Source of the DNA: JANQIV01 sp050117315
GTDB lineage: Bacteria; Bacteroidota; Ignavibacteria; Ignavibacteriales; Melioribacteraceae
NCBI GenBank assembly: GCA_050117315.1
Contig: JASFMY010000058.1
Coordinates: 1-36,438, forward strand
Length of the DNA: 36,438 nucleotides
Reading direction: 5' to 3'
Of the stretch, positions 26,224 to 33,976 are shown one piece after another (position 1 is the first letter of the stretch; each line of letters begins with the position of its first letter). A program made the position numbers and the translations under genes. Below the pieces are notes generated by a model. It saw only the letters and a program-made list of their open reading frames with translations, was not told the DNA's origin and did not search any database.

Positions 26224-27630
26224 TTAACTGCCTATTTGTGTTTCATCTTCATTAATTCTGGGTGCAATTTTAAACCCGGTGAATCCATAGATTAAAGAGA
26301 ATATAAATCCCGTATAACACATGATTGCCCACGGTGCGTATTCAAGGGTATCAACTCCAAGTGTGCCCGCCATATAAACACCGGCTATGCTCCATGGAAC
26401 AAGAGGAACTATCACTGTTCCTGCATCTTCGGTTGTTCGCGATAAATTTTTTGCGGCTATATTTTTTTCTTTGTATAAAGGCGCAAACAGTTCACCGGGA
26501 ATTAGGATTGCTAAAAATGAACTTCCGGTAATTATAGCGGTTGAAATGCACGCAAGCACTGTTGATGCAATTAGTCTTCCAACTGTCAATGTAAATTTAG
26601 ATATGCTTTTAAGAATTACATCCAGCATTCCTGTTATTTGAGCAATCCCGGCAAAAGCAAATGCACAAAAAGCAATTAATGTAATCTGCATCATGTGAAT
26701 CATTCCGCCGCGACTTAAAAGATTATCAACTATCTCAACGCCGGTATCGGCTTTATATCCAAATACTGAAGAATAAACCGAATCTTTTATGGCGGCATCT
26801 TGGAAAAAAAGTGCCAGTATAATAGCAGCCAAGGAAGAAACCAGCATGCCGGGGATAGGCGGTTTTTTCTTTATGGTTAGGTATAAAATTATTACAGGGG
26901 GGAGAAGTAACAACCAGTGAAAAGTAAAGTTTGATTCTATAGTAGTTAGAATAGTATTTAAATTTTCTTGATTATACATATCCGGCTGATAGTTTAACCC
27001 TATTAGTAAATAAACCAGTAAACCTAAGAGCCAAGCCGGGGTAGTTGTCCATAGCAAATGGCGTATGTGATCAAATAAATTACTTTTAGCCGCAACAGGA
27101 GCCAGGTTGGTAGTATCTGAAAAAGGGCTAAGTTTATCTCCAAAATACGCACCGGCAACTATAGCCCCGGCAGCTTGGCCCAACGGAATTCCGAGGCCCT
27201 GAGCAATTCCTATAAATGCGATCCCGATTGTTCCGGCGGTTCCGTACGACGTTCCGGTTACAAGCGAAACAATACTGGCAACAATGCAAGCTGTTATTAA
27301 AAAGTAAGAAGGAGTAATAATTTCTAGACCGTAATAAATAAGCATCGGTATTGTACCACATATAATCCAGGTACCTACCAATATTCCCACTATAATAACA
27401 ACAGACATAGCCGACATTCCTTTACGAATGGAATCCATAATACCGGTTTCCATTTCTTTCCAGTTGTATCCGAGTCTTAATCCGACAATACCTGCAACAG
27501 CAGACGCACAGAGGAGTAGAATTTCAATTCTTAATTTATAAACACCGTAGCCTATTCCCAGGAGCAATGCTATAGCAATCATCGGGATCATTGCTTCAAA
27601 TAAAGTTGGTTTTCTTTTCGATTTATTCAC
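26224..27630 (-). CDS. nhaC: NhaC-family Na+/H+ antiporter
   Basis: A 468-residue inner-membrane protein with about 11 hydrophobic segments. The NhaC signature is clear: GDKLSPFSDTTNLAP at 164-178, preceded by LVTGTSYGTAGTIGIAFIGIAQGLGIP, and the second half carries GTVIVPLVPWSIAGVYMAGTLGV. Members exchange Na+ for H+, but relatives carry organic acids (MleN malate/lactate exchange), and NhaC-like genes near peptidases may take amino acids. It is 29 bases behind an M20 peptidase gene and 42 bases before the lamin-tail gene, so it is probably part of the same transcript. Whether it supplies ion homeostasis or exports/imports a degradation product is open. Confidence 0.9.
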   Translation of the reverse strand: MNKSKRKPTLFEAMIPMIAIALLLGIGYGVYKLRIEILLLCASAVAGIVGLRLGYNWKEMETGIMDSIRKGMSAMSVVIIVGILVGTWIICGTIPMLIYYGLEIITPSYFLITACIVASIVSLVTGTSYGTAGTIGIAFIGIAQGLGIPLGQAAGAIVAGAYFGDKLSPFSDTTNLAPVAAKSNLFDHIRHLLWTTTPAWLLGLLVYLLIGLNYQPDMYNQENLNTILTTIESNFTFHWLLLLPPVIILYLTIKKKPPIPGMLVSSLAAIILALFFQDAAIKDSVYSSVFGYKADTGVEIVDNLLSRGGMIHMMQITLIAFCAFAFAGIAQITGMLDVILKSISKFTLTVGRLIASTVLACISTAIITGSSFLAILIPGELFAPLYKEKNIAAKNLSRTTEDAGTVIVPLVPWSIAGVYMAGTLGVDTLEYAPWAIMCYTGFIFSLIYGFTGFKIAPRINEDETQIGS

Positions 27631-27659
27631 GATAGATTCCCTTTATTTGATTTTAATAG

Positions 27660-28802
27660 TTATAATTTTCTGTTTAATGCCAGATAGCCATGTGCATATT
27701 CAATAATACTCAAACCTATTTCAGCAGCGTTATTCAGGTCGTTTACCTTAATATATTCCGAATTTGAATGAACATTTCTAAATCCTATTCCTAAATTTAC
27801 AGTCGGGATACCTATGCTATTGTATATATTCGCATCACTGCCGCCCGGATATGTTATAGGTAAAGGATGGAACCCTATTTTTTTAATACCTCCCGAAGCG
27901 ATTTTTACAACATCGTCGGAATTATCAAGATTAAAAGAGTGATACTTTTCATTAACCTGGATTTCTGCTCCTCCTCCAAGTTCTGCAGCTTCCGTCTCAA
28001 AAACAGCTTTTAAATTTTCAATATTTTCATTTAAGAACTTATTATCCGTACTTCTCGATTCTGCTTCTATTTCAACAAATTCGGGGATAATATTAATTGC
28101 TTTACCACCTTTGATTTTCCCGAAATTAAATGTCCCCAGTTTTGAAATTCTACCTGATCTAAGTTTTGAAATAGCGTTTGCTGCAATCTTGATTGCATTA
28201 ATCCCGTTTTCGGGCTGTACAGCCGCATGAGAAGCTTTGCCGTAAATTTTTATTACTATATGTTTTGATGTCGGTGCGTTTGTAACAAATTGACCGGACT
28301 TGGCAGAACAATCAAATACGAAACCGCAGTGAGCTTCAATTTCTTCCCGTCTAATGTTTTTAGCGCCGTACATTCCAATTTCTTCCGCAACAGAAAAAAG
28401 AATATAAAGCGGCGGATGCTTTAATGATTTCTCTTTCAAAGTAGTAAGCAGTTCTATTATGCAAGCTACGCCAGCACGGTTATCCGCACCGAGAATTGTA
28501 GTCATATCAGTCCTGATACAGCCATCCTCTACAATTGTCTTTATTCCTTTTGTCGGTTCAATTGTGTCCATATGAGCACATAACATAATAGCCGGTAATT
28601 CTAAATCGGAACTTTCAAGAAAAGCGATTATATTCCCGCAGTTGCCGTTAAACTTTTCTCCGGCGTTATCTTGACGATAATTTATTTCAAGCCCTTTTAG
28701 TTTTTCTTTTAGGTATTCAGCTACCTTTAATTCGTTTCCCGATTCACCGTTAATTTCTACTAATTCAATAAAAGTTTTTTTAAGTCTATCTTTGTTAATC
28801 AT
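27660..28802 (-). CDS. M20-family metallopeptidase (PepT-like)
   Basis: A 380-residue cytoplasmic di-zinc peptidase. Zinc and catalytic residues are all in place: H77 and D79 in CAHMDT, bridging D107 in LGADNRAG, general base E140 with E141 in SVAEEIG, D164 in VFDCSA and H345 in FRNVHSNSEY. The lid/dimerisation domain lies about 175-285 (KIYGKASHAAVQPENGINA, FNFGKIKGGKAINIIPE). No signal peptide. Closest to the peptidase T-like subgroup that trims tri- and dipeptides, though M20 members also hydrolyse N-acyl amino acids. First gene of the eight-gene minus-strand series; no clear Shine-Dalgarno, and an inverted repeat covers the region just upstream of its start. Confidence 0.9.
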   Translation of the reverse strand: MINKDRLKKTFIELVEINGESGNELKVAEYLKEKLKGLEINYRQDNAGEKFNGNCGNIIAFLESSDLELPAIMLCAHMDTIEPTKGIKTIVEDGCIRTDMTTILGADNRAGVACIIELLTTLKEKSLKHPPLYILFSVAEEIGMYGAKNIRREEIEAHCGFVFDCSAKSGQFVTNAPTSKHIVIKIYGKASHAAVQPENGINAIKIAANAISKLRSGRISKLGTFNFGKIKGGKAINIIPEFVEIEAESRSTDNKFLNENIENLKAVFETEAAELGGGAEIQVNEKYHSFNLDNSDDVVKIASGGIKKIGFHPLPITYPGGSDANIYNSIGIPTVNLGIGFRNVHSNSEYIKVNDLNNAAEIGLSIIEYAHGYLALNRKL

Positions 28803-28804
28803 AA

Positions 28805-28852
28805 TTGGTACAAATTATATCAAGTGTATAAATAATGGTAAATTTGTACCAA
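28805..28852 (-). promoter_or_regulatory. 12-bp inverted repeat at the start of the peptidase-TBDR-hydrolase gene series
   Basis: TTGGTACAAATT (28805-28816) and its exact inverse AATTTGTACCAA (28841-28852) are spaced 36 bases centre to centre. The near arm begins 2 bases upstream of the M20 peptidase ATG, where a ribosome site would lie. Two identical half-sites about three and a half helical turns apart suggest an operator pair or one end of a leader hairpin; the AT-rich spacer (TATACACTTGATATAAT on the minus strand) could hold the promoter. No regulator is assigned. Confidence 0.5.
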
Positions 28853-29195
28853 CTAAAGTAGTTTTTTATTTTTTTTTTGTCAAGTAATTATTTAATTGCT
28901 TCAATTCATACGACTGCTTGTGTGGAAAAATTGTAGTAATCTTGCTGGAAGTAAGTTAACCGGTTTACGATTGAGGGTTTTAACAGGAACGGTTTTGTGT
29001 GGAATCCACTGTCAGCTTACCGAAAATATTTTTATCATTTTCATTGTTGCTTGTACCAAAGGCAAACAGCTAATGATTGTTATAAGAAGTCGAGCTACAG
29101 AAATCATTTACTCTTACTATTTAAATGAGGCAAATGGTTTTTGAGGAAATGCAAAATTCCTTGATAAACAAACAGAAAACAACACCTATCTCTTT
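28853..29195. other. Intergenic stretch without a recognisable gene
   Basis: Between the peptidase promoter region and the end of the nitronate monooxygenase gene. An 82-codon plus-strand frame (28896-29144) exists but has no ribosome site, a composition unlike its neighbours and no family I recognise; the other frames are broken by stops. A T-rich run at 28861-28880 is the only base-composition feature. I call no gene here. Confidence 0.5.
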
Positions 29196-30365
29196 TCAAG
29201 TATTTTGTCGAATCCCAAAATTAAATCCTCCAAATTCTTGTAATGATTTATAGCTCTCACGATCTCTGAACATGGCTTCAGTTTCATATTCTTTCTTTAT
29301 ATCATTCATTAGTTTTTTAACGGAAATAATTTGTTCTACCTTAAAAGCATTTTGTCCACAAAAGGCAAATCCGTTTTTTAACTTACCTTTTTGGGCATTT
29401 GTTAGCGCCAGTGCGATGCAGTAGGGTGCATTTTTATAATCACAGGTTTTGAGACATTTGAAAGGGCACTTAAACGGTTTTTTTTCTCCTGCCGATACAT
29501 CTTTAAGATATCTATTTATTATTCCTCTGCCCGGAAGTCCGACAGGACTTTCGATAATACCAATATCTTCCCTTGTGCATTTTACATACTGGTTTTTAAA
29601 CTCCGGAGAAGCATCACATTCGTGAGTTGCGACAAAACGAGTTCCCATCTGTACTCCATCGGCACCAAGCTGTATAAACTTATATATATCGGCACCCGAA
29701 TAAATTCCTCCGGCAGCTATAACCGGTATTTTTTTATTAAATTTTTTCTCAAACAACATTATCGTCGTCATTACACCGGGTAATAAATCTTCTAAAGCAT
29801 ATTCAGGGCTGGTAATTTGTGTTTTCTTAAATCCAAGATGCCCTCCCGCTAACGGTCCTTCAACAACTACTGCATCCGGTACATGATTAAATTTCTTTGT
29901 CCAGGTGCTAAAAATGATATTTGCTGCTCTAGCTGAAGAAACTATCGGGACAATTTTAGTTTTAATATTTTGCAGCATTTCTAAAGACATGTTATCAGGT
30001 ATTTTTAGTGGTAATCCTGCCCCGATAAATATAATGTCAATTTCTTCTTCGAGTGCAACCTTTAGTAAGGCATCGAAATCAGTAACGGCATACATAATAT
30101 TCAATCCAAGGATACCATCCGTCAATATTTTTGCTTTTTTTATCTCCCTGCGCAGGGCAATTTCATTGGATTCTTTATAGCTTCTACCCAGTTCGGGGTA
30201 TAATAAACCAAGGCCAATTGATGAAATTACACCAATTCCTCCTTCATTTGAAACCGCAGCTGCTAAACCGGCCAAAGATATTCCAACTCCCATGCCTCCT
30301 TGAATAATTGCATTTTGAACTTCCAGGTTACCTATTTTTAAATTGGGTATTGTTGTAGAAAACAT
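29196..30365 (-). CDS. Nitronate monooxygenase-family FMN enzyme
   Basis: A 389-residue TIM-barrel flavoprotein of the 2-nitropropane dioxygenase/FabK superfamily (COG2070). N-terminal AIIQGGMGVGISLAGLAAAVSNEGGIGVIS (19-48, shown in two parts: AIIQGGMGVGIS and LAGLAAAVSNEGG), GGHLGF at 174-179 with the histidine used as catalytic base in class I enzymes, FMN-phosphate site AAGGIYSG (217-224) and GADGVQMGTRF (234-244). A cysteine cluster follows: C300, C304, C308, C316 and C336 (CPFKCLKTCDY). True nitronate oxidation is only one possibility; members also act as enoyl reductases or flavin reductases. It lies 31 bases behind a radical SAM gene in the same direction. Confidence 0.87.
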   Translation of the reverse strand: MFSTTIPNLKIGNLEVQNAIIQGGMGVGISLAGLAAAVSNEGGIGVISSIGLGLLYPELGRSYKESNEIALRREIKKAKILTDGILGLNIMYAVTDFDALLKVALEEEIDIIFIGAGLPLKIPDNMSLEMLQNIKTKIVPIVSSARAANIIFSTWTKKFNHVPDAVVVEGPLAGGHLGFKKTQITSPEYALEDLLPGVMTTIMLFEKKFNKKIPVIAAGGIYSGADIYKFIQLGADGVQMGTRFVATHECDASPEFKNQYVKCTREDIGIIESPVGLPGRGIINRYLKDVSAGEKKPFKCPFKCLKTCDYKNAPYCIALALTNAQKGKLKNGFAFCGQNAFKVEQIISVKKLMNDIKKEYETEAMFRDRESYKSLQEFGGFNFGIRQNT

Positions 30366-30396
30366 AGTAAAATCCTATTAATACTTTGTAATAATC

Positions 30397-31875
30397 CTAA
30401 ATCAGGGCAACAACTTTTCTAAAATGGAAACCATAAACTGCCAGGGTCATGGAAACCATAAACTTTTTAGGATATTTAAAAATACTTAGCGCAAATAATT
30501 TCCAGAAGTATCGTTTATCTTTTTCCAAGAAGCCCAGTTTAAGAATCAGTTTAATAAATGCTTTTATTTGAGTAACAGACGGTGTTATTTTTTCCCATGC
30601 CGGCTGACTATAATCATTTAAAAATTTCTTCATCCGGTTATAAAATTCTTTTTGGGAATATATTGTTGAAAGAATTTTTGAATATCCCTTCATTAATTCT
30701 TTGTAATTCATTTTTGGAATAAAATTAATCGAACTATCCATATTATTCCCGCTGAAGTTTTGTAGCAACCGGTTTTCTGATTTTAATCTTTTGAATAACT
30801 TTGTTCCTATAGGGGCGTTTAACAAACCTACCATTGCTGTTACTATTCCGCTTTTCTGTATGAAATTTATCTGCCTGTCAAAAATATCTTCCGGGTCATT
30901 GTCAAACCCGACAATAAAACCGGCGGATACAATTAAGCCCCTGCTCTGTAATTTGTTTACTGATGAGATGAGGTTTCTTTTTAGATTATGCGATTTCGCA
31001 CATTCAATTAAGCTTGCATCATTTGGTGTTTCAATTCCAACAAATACTGTTGTAAAACCGGCTTTGACCATTTGATCAACAAGCACTGCGTCGTCTGAAA
31101 GATTTATTGAAACTTCGGAACTGAATCTAAAGGGGTATTTTCTTTTTACCGACCAATCAATTAATGCAGGCAGGATTTCCTTTTTTAATTTTATTTTATT
31201 ACCGATAAAATTATCGTCTACTATTGAAACCATTCCCCGCCAGCCCTGGTTATAAAGCACATTCAACTCGTTAAAGAACTGCTCTTTGCTTTTTGTCCTG
31301 GGTTTCCTGCCGTTTAAGACCGTTATGCTGCAGAACTCGCAATCATAAGGGCAGCCCCTTGAATACTGGATACTCATAACCGCATACTTTTTCTTATCCA
31401 ATAAATCCCACCGCGGAACATGTGCAAGTTCAATATCCGGAAACTCATCGGTTTGATAAACATATTTCGGTTTACCGTTTTGTAAATCGTTTAGGAATTG
31501 AGGGAAAGTTATTTCTGCTTCATCCAAAACAAAATGATCTACACCCAGTATTTCATTATACTGTGTTGAGCAGAGCGGGCCGCCGGCAACAACTTTAACT
31601 CCGAGTCTATTGCATTTTTTTACAACATCATTAAAAGATTTCATTTGAATGCTCATACCGCTTAAGAAGACATAATCCGCCCAGAGTATTTGTTCGTCGT
31701 CCAAACTTTCAACATTCATGTCTATTAATTTTTTGTTCCACTCGTCGGGCATCATACCTGCTACTGTAATTAAACCCAGCGGGGGCTCAGCAGCTTTTTT
31801 TGAGATAAACTTTAATGCGTCCTTAAAGCTCCAGAATGTTAAAGGTATTTCAGGGTAAACTAATAATGCATTCAT
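30397..31875 (-). CDS. Radical SAM protein, B12-binding-like N-terminus and DUF4070-like C-terminus
   Basis: A 492-residue enzyme. Residues 1-140 form a Rossmann-type B12-binding-like domain (LLVYPEIPLTFWSF, PPLGLITVAGMMP, VKVVAGGPL), but I see no DxHxxG cobalamin-ligand motif. The radical SAM core carries the 4Fe-4S motif CxxxCxxC at C175/C179/C182 (YSRGCPYDCEFC), then DDNFIGN and GIETPND. The C-terminal about 130 residues match the DUF4070 style seen in hopanoid C-2 methylase-like enzymes (HpnP group). Members methylate or rearrange lipids and other substrates; the actual reaction is unknown, and no hopanoid genes are near. AAAGGAAG precedes the ATG. Apparent two-gene operon with the nitronate monooxygenase-like gene; divergent from the two-component genes across a 189-base gap. 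Confidence 0.85.
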   Translation of the reverse strand: MNALLVYPEIPLTFWSFKDALKFISKKAAEPPLGLITVAGMMPDEWNKKLIDMNVESLDDEQILWADYVFLSGMSIQMKSFNDVVKKCNRLGVKVVAGGPLCSTQYNEILGVDHFVLDEAEITFPQFLNDLQNGKPKYVYQTDEFPDIELAHVPRWDLLDKKKYAVMSIQYSRGCPYDCEFCSITVLNGRKPRTKSKEQFFNELNVLYNQGWRGMVSIVDDNFIGNKIKLKKEILPALIDWSVKRKYPFRFSSEVSINLSDDAVLVDQMVKAGFTTVFVGIETPNDASLIECAKSHNLKRNLISSVNKLQSRGLIVSAGFIVGFDNDPEDIFDRQINFIQKSGIVTAMVGLLNAPIGTKLFKRLKSENRLLQNFSGNNMDSSINFIPKMNYKELMKGYSKILSTIYSQKEFYNRMKKFLNDYSQPAWEKITPSVTQIKAFIKLILKLGFLEKDKRYFWKLFALSIFKYPKKFMVSMTLAVYGFHFRKVVALI

Positions 31876-32064
31876 CTTCCTTTCCCTAAAGTTTATATTA
31901 ATATTTTCATAAAGCGTTTATTACAGAATCATTATGCAAATTTTTTGTTTAAGAGTTTGTAAAAGAAATGTAAAAGTTAAATGCTGCCGGTTGGAATTAT
32001 CTTAATTATACAGGATATTTATTTTGTAATATTTTGTTAACAACTTTTCATATGGAATTCACTT

Positions 32065-33087
32065 ATGAAAAGGAGAGATTCCCTTTTATTTCATATTCTT
32101 GTTTTTGTTGCCGCCCAACTGGCATGGCTGGCGTTGCTTGGCTTATGGATTTATTGGTATATATCAAACAACCTGATATTTGAAGAAGTAGATACGCGCA
32201 CGGCGCCGCAAATAGATATCAACAGCCCTAGTGTCTGGATATTCGTAGGAGGGATAATATTAATTGTTGCAGTTGCGTTCGTTATGTCCGTTATGTTCAG
32301 GAATTTGAGCGTCCAGCTAAAGCTTGCCAAGCTTTATGATAATTTCATCGGCAATGTAACCCACGAATTAAAATCTCCTCTTGCATCTATCCAGCTTTAT
32401 CTTGATACATTTGTATCAAGAAAAGTACCCGCTGAAAAACAAAAAGAGTTTATTAATTCTATGAGAAAAGATGTTGACCGCTTAAAGAATCTAATAGATT
32501 CAATACTTGATATATCTGCACTTGAGCAAAAAGAAATAGCACACAACTTCTATGTTTATAATTTTGAATCAATAATTAAAAGAAATATTAACAGGGCAAA
32601 GGAACAATTTAAACTGCATGAAAATGCTATTAATCTAGAAGGAAAAGCTGATTGCGAAATTGTTGCGGATGAAAAAGCAATTGAAATAGTGATGGATAAT
32701 CTTATTGATAATGCAATTAAATATTCTGCTAATAAAACCTTGATAAAAGTGAAACTTAAGACTCAACCCGGTAAAGCAATTGCAGAGATAAGTGATAACG
32801 GTGCCGGCATCCCTTCGGATGAACAGAAAAAAATCTTCAAAAAATTTTACAGGATTTATGATAAAAACATTCCCAATGTTAAAGGCACCGGTCTTGGTCT
32901 CTACTGGGTAAGAGAAATTTTAAGAAATCACGGCGGAAAAATATCCGCACACAGCAACGGCAGAAACAAAGGAACAACATTCCGTATTGAACTTCCCGTT
33001 TATATGCATTCAAAAAAACATTATATAAATAAACTTTTAAGACTAACAAAAAAAAGAGAACGTAAACTAGGTACTGCGGATAGTTAA
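32065..33087 (+). CDS. Membrane sensor histidine kinase (OmpR-system partner)
   Basis: A 340-residue kinase with two membrane segments (about 8-33 and 57-77) enclosing only some 23 extracytoplasmic residues, so there is no real periplasmic sensor domain. HisKA with H100 in NVTHELKSPLASIQ, N box DNLIDNAIKYS, G1 EISDNGAGIP, F box KKFYRIYDK, G2 GTGLGLYWV; all catalytic elements are intact. A basic tail of about 30 residues (KLLRLTKKRERKLG) follows the ATPase domain. The response regulator gene begins 2 bases after its stop, a translationally coupled pair. Such short-loop kinases usually sense the membrane or a partner protein. Confidence 0.92.
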   Translation: MKRRDSLLFHILVFVAAQLAWLALLGLWIYWYISNNLIFEEVDTRTAPQIDINSPSVWIFVGGIILIVAVAFVMSVMFRNLSVQLKLAKLYDNFIGNVTHELKSPLASIQLYLDTFVSRKVPAEKQKEFINSMRKDVDRLKNLIDSILDISALEQKEIAHNFYVYNFESIIKRNINRAKEQFKLHENAINLEGKADCEIVADEKAIEIVMDNLIDNAIKYSANKTLIKVKLKTQPGKAIAEISDNGAGIPSDEQKKIFKKFYRIYDKNIPNVKGTGLGLYWVREILRNHGGKISAHSNGRNKGTTFRIELPVYMHSKKHYINKLLRLTKKRERKLGTADS

Positions 33088-33089
33088 GC

Positions 33090-33788
33090 ATGGGAAAAGA
33101 AAACAAAATATTATTAGTTGAAGATGAAGAATCATTGGCAATAGGTTTGGAATATAATTTAACGGAAGAGGGCTATGCAGTGAAATGGGCAAAGGATGGG
33201 AAAGAAGCTCTTGCTTGCTTCATGTCCGAAGAATTTGATCTAATAATTCTCGATATAATGCTTCCGTATCTCGACGGTTTTGAATTAGCAGAGAAATTTC
33301 GTGCTAGGCAGCCGCAACTTCCTATTTTAATACTAACCGCAAGAACCGGCGTTAAAGACAGGATAAAAGGGCTGCAGCTTGGAGCCGATGATTATTTATC
33401 AAAGCCGTTTAACCTCGACGAATTATTGCTGCGTGTTAAAGGCATGCTGAAAAGAAAGGATTGGTATAAAAGCATTGATACACTTCCTGCTGTCTTCAGT
33501 TTTGGAAATAATAGAATAGATTTTGAAAAACTTAAATGCAGCAACGGAAAAGATACTTTCGGACTGACACAACATGAAGCTATGGTATTAAAATATTTGA
33601 TAATGAATAAAGGCAGGGTAGTTGCAAGGGAAGAACTCCTGGAGAAAGTATGGAATGTAAACCCGGATATTGAAACGCGTACGGTAGATAATTTTATTTC
33701 AAGACTTCGTAAATATTTTGAACCTGATCCTTCGAACCCGGTTTTTATAAAAAGCATTCGAGGTGTTGGGTATTTATTTGATGTATAA
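33090..33788 (+). CDS. OmpR/PhoB-family response regulator
   Basis: A 232-residue regulator. Receiver domain 5-120: acidic pocket E11/D12, phospho-acceptor D55 (LIILDIMLPYLDG), T83 and K105 (DYLSKPF). C-terminal winged-helix domain about 135-232 (LTQHEAMVLKYLIMNKGRVVAREELLEKVW, TRTVDNFISRLRKYF, IKSIRGVGYLF). Standard length and all phosphorylation residues are present. It follows the kinase gene by 2 bases, so the pair forms a complete two-component system. Target genes are unknown; the divergent radical SAM operon and the downstream SWIM gene are candidates by position only. Confidence 0.95.
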   Translation: MGKENKILLVEDEESLAIGLEYNLTEEGYAVKWAKDGKEALACFMSEEFDLIILDIMLPYLDGFELAEKFRARQPQLPILILTARTGVKDRIKGLQLGADDYLSKPFNLDELLLRVKGMLKRKDWYKSIDTLPAVFSFGNNRIDFEKLKCSNGKDTFGLTQHEAMVLKYLIMNKGRVVAREELLEKVWNVNPDIETRTVDNFISRLRKYFEPDPSNPVFIKSIRGVGYLFDV

Positions 33789-33801
33789 ATTGGCTGTTGT
33801 T

Positions 33802-33909
33802 TTATTCGGAATATGTCATCTTCAATTCCTGCTTGTTTGCATTTGTTAATACTTCGGCAAATGCCAGCACGGCTCTTTCCTTATCGTTCAATTCAATACC
33901 GCATATCAT
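33802..33909 (-). pseudogene. Carboxymuconolactone decarboxylase/AhpD-like remnant
   Basis: On the minus strand a 35-codon frame reads MICGIELNDKERAVLAFAEVLTNANKQELK before a stop. 'L-x-x-x-E-R-A-x-L-A-F-A-E-x-L-T' is the characteristic helix of carboxymuconolactone decarboxylase/AhpD-like proteins, just after the CxxC active site. That site and the rest of the protein are absent, so this would be a decayed fragment. The assignment rests on about 17 residues and is tentative. Confidence 0.4.
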
Positions 33910-33976
33910 TTTCGAAAGGATTATATTTAATAAAAAAATTTCTATCAAACAACTTTTCAAAAAAGGGAACTAAGTT

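Noticed and set aside
28896..29144. 82-codon plus-strand frame between the peptidase and monooxygenase genes
   Set aside because: No ribosome site, no recognisable family and no support from composition; probably a chance frame.
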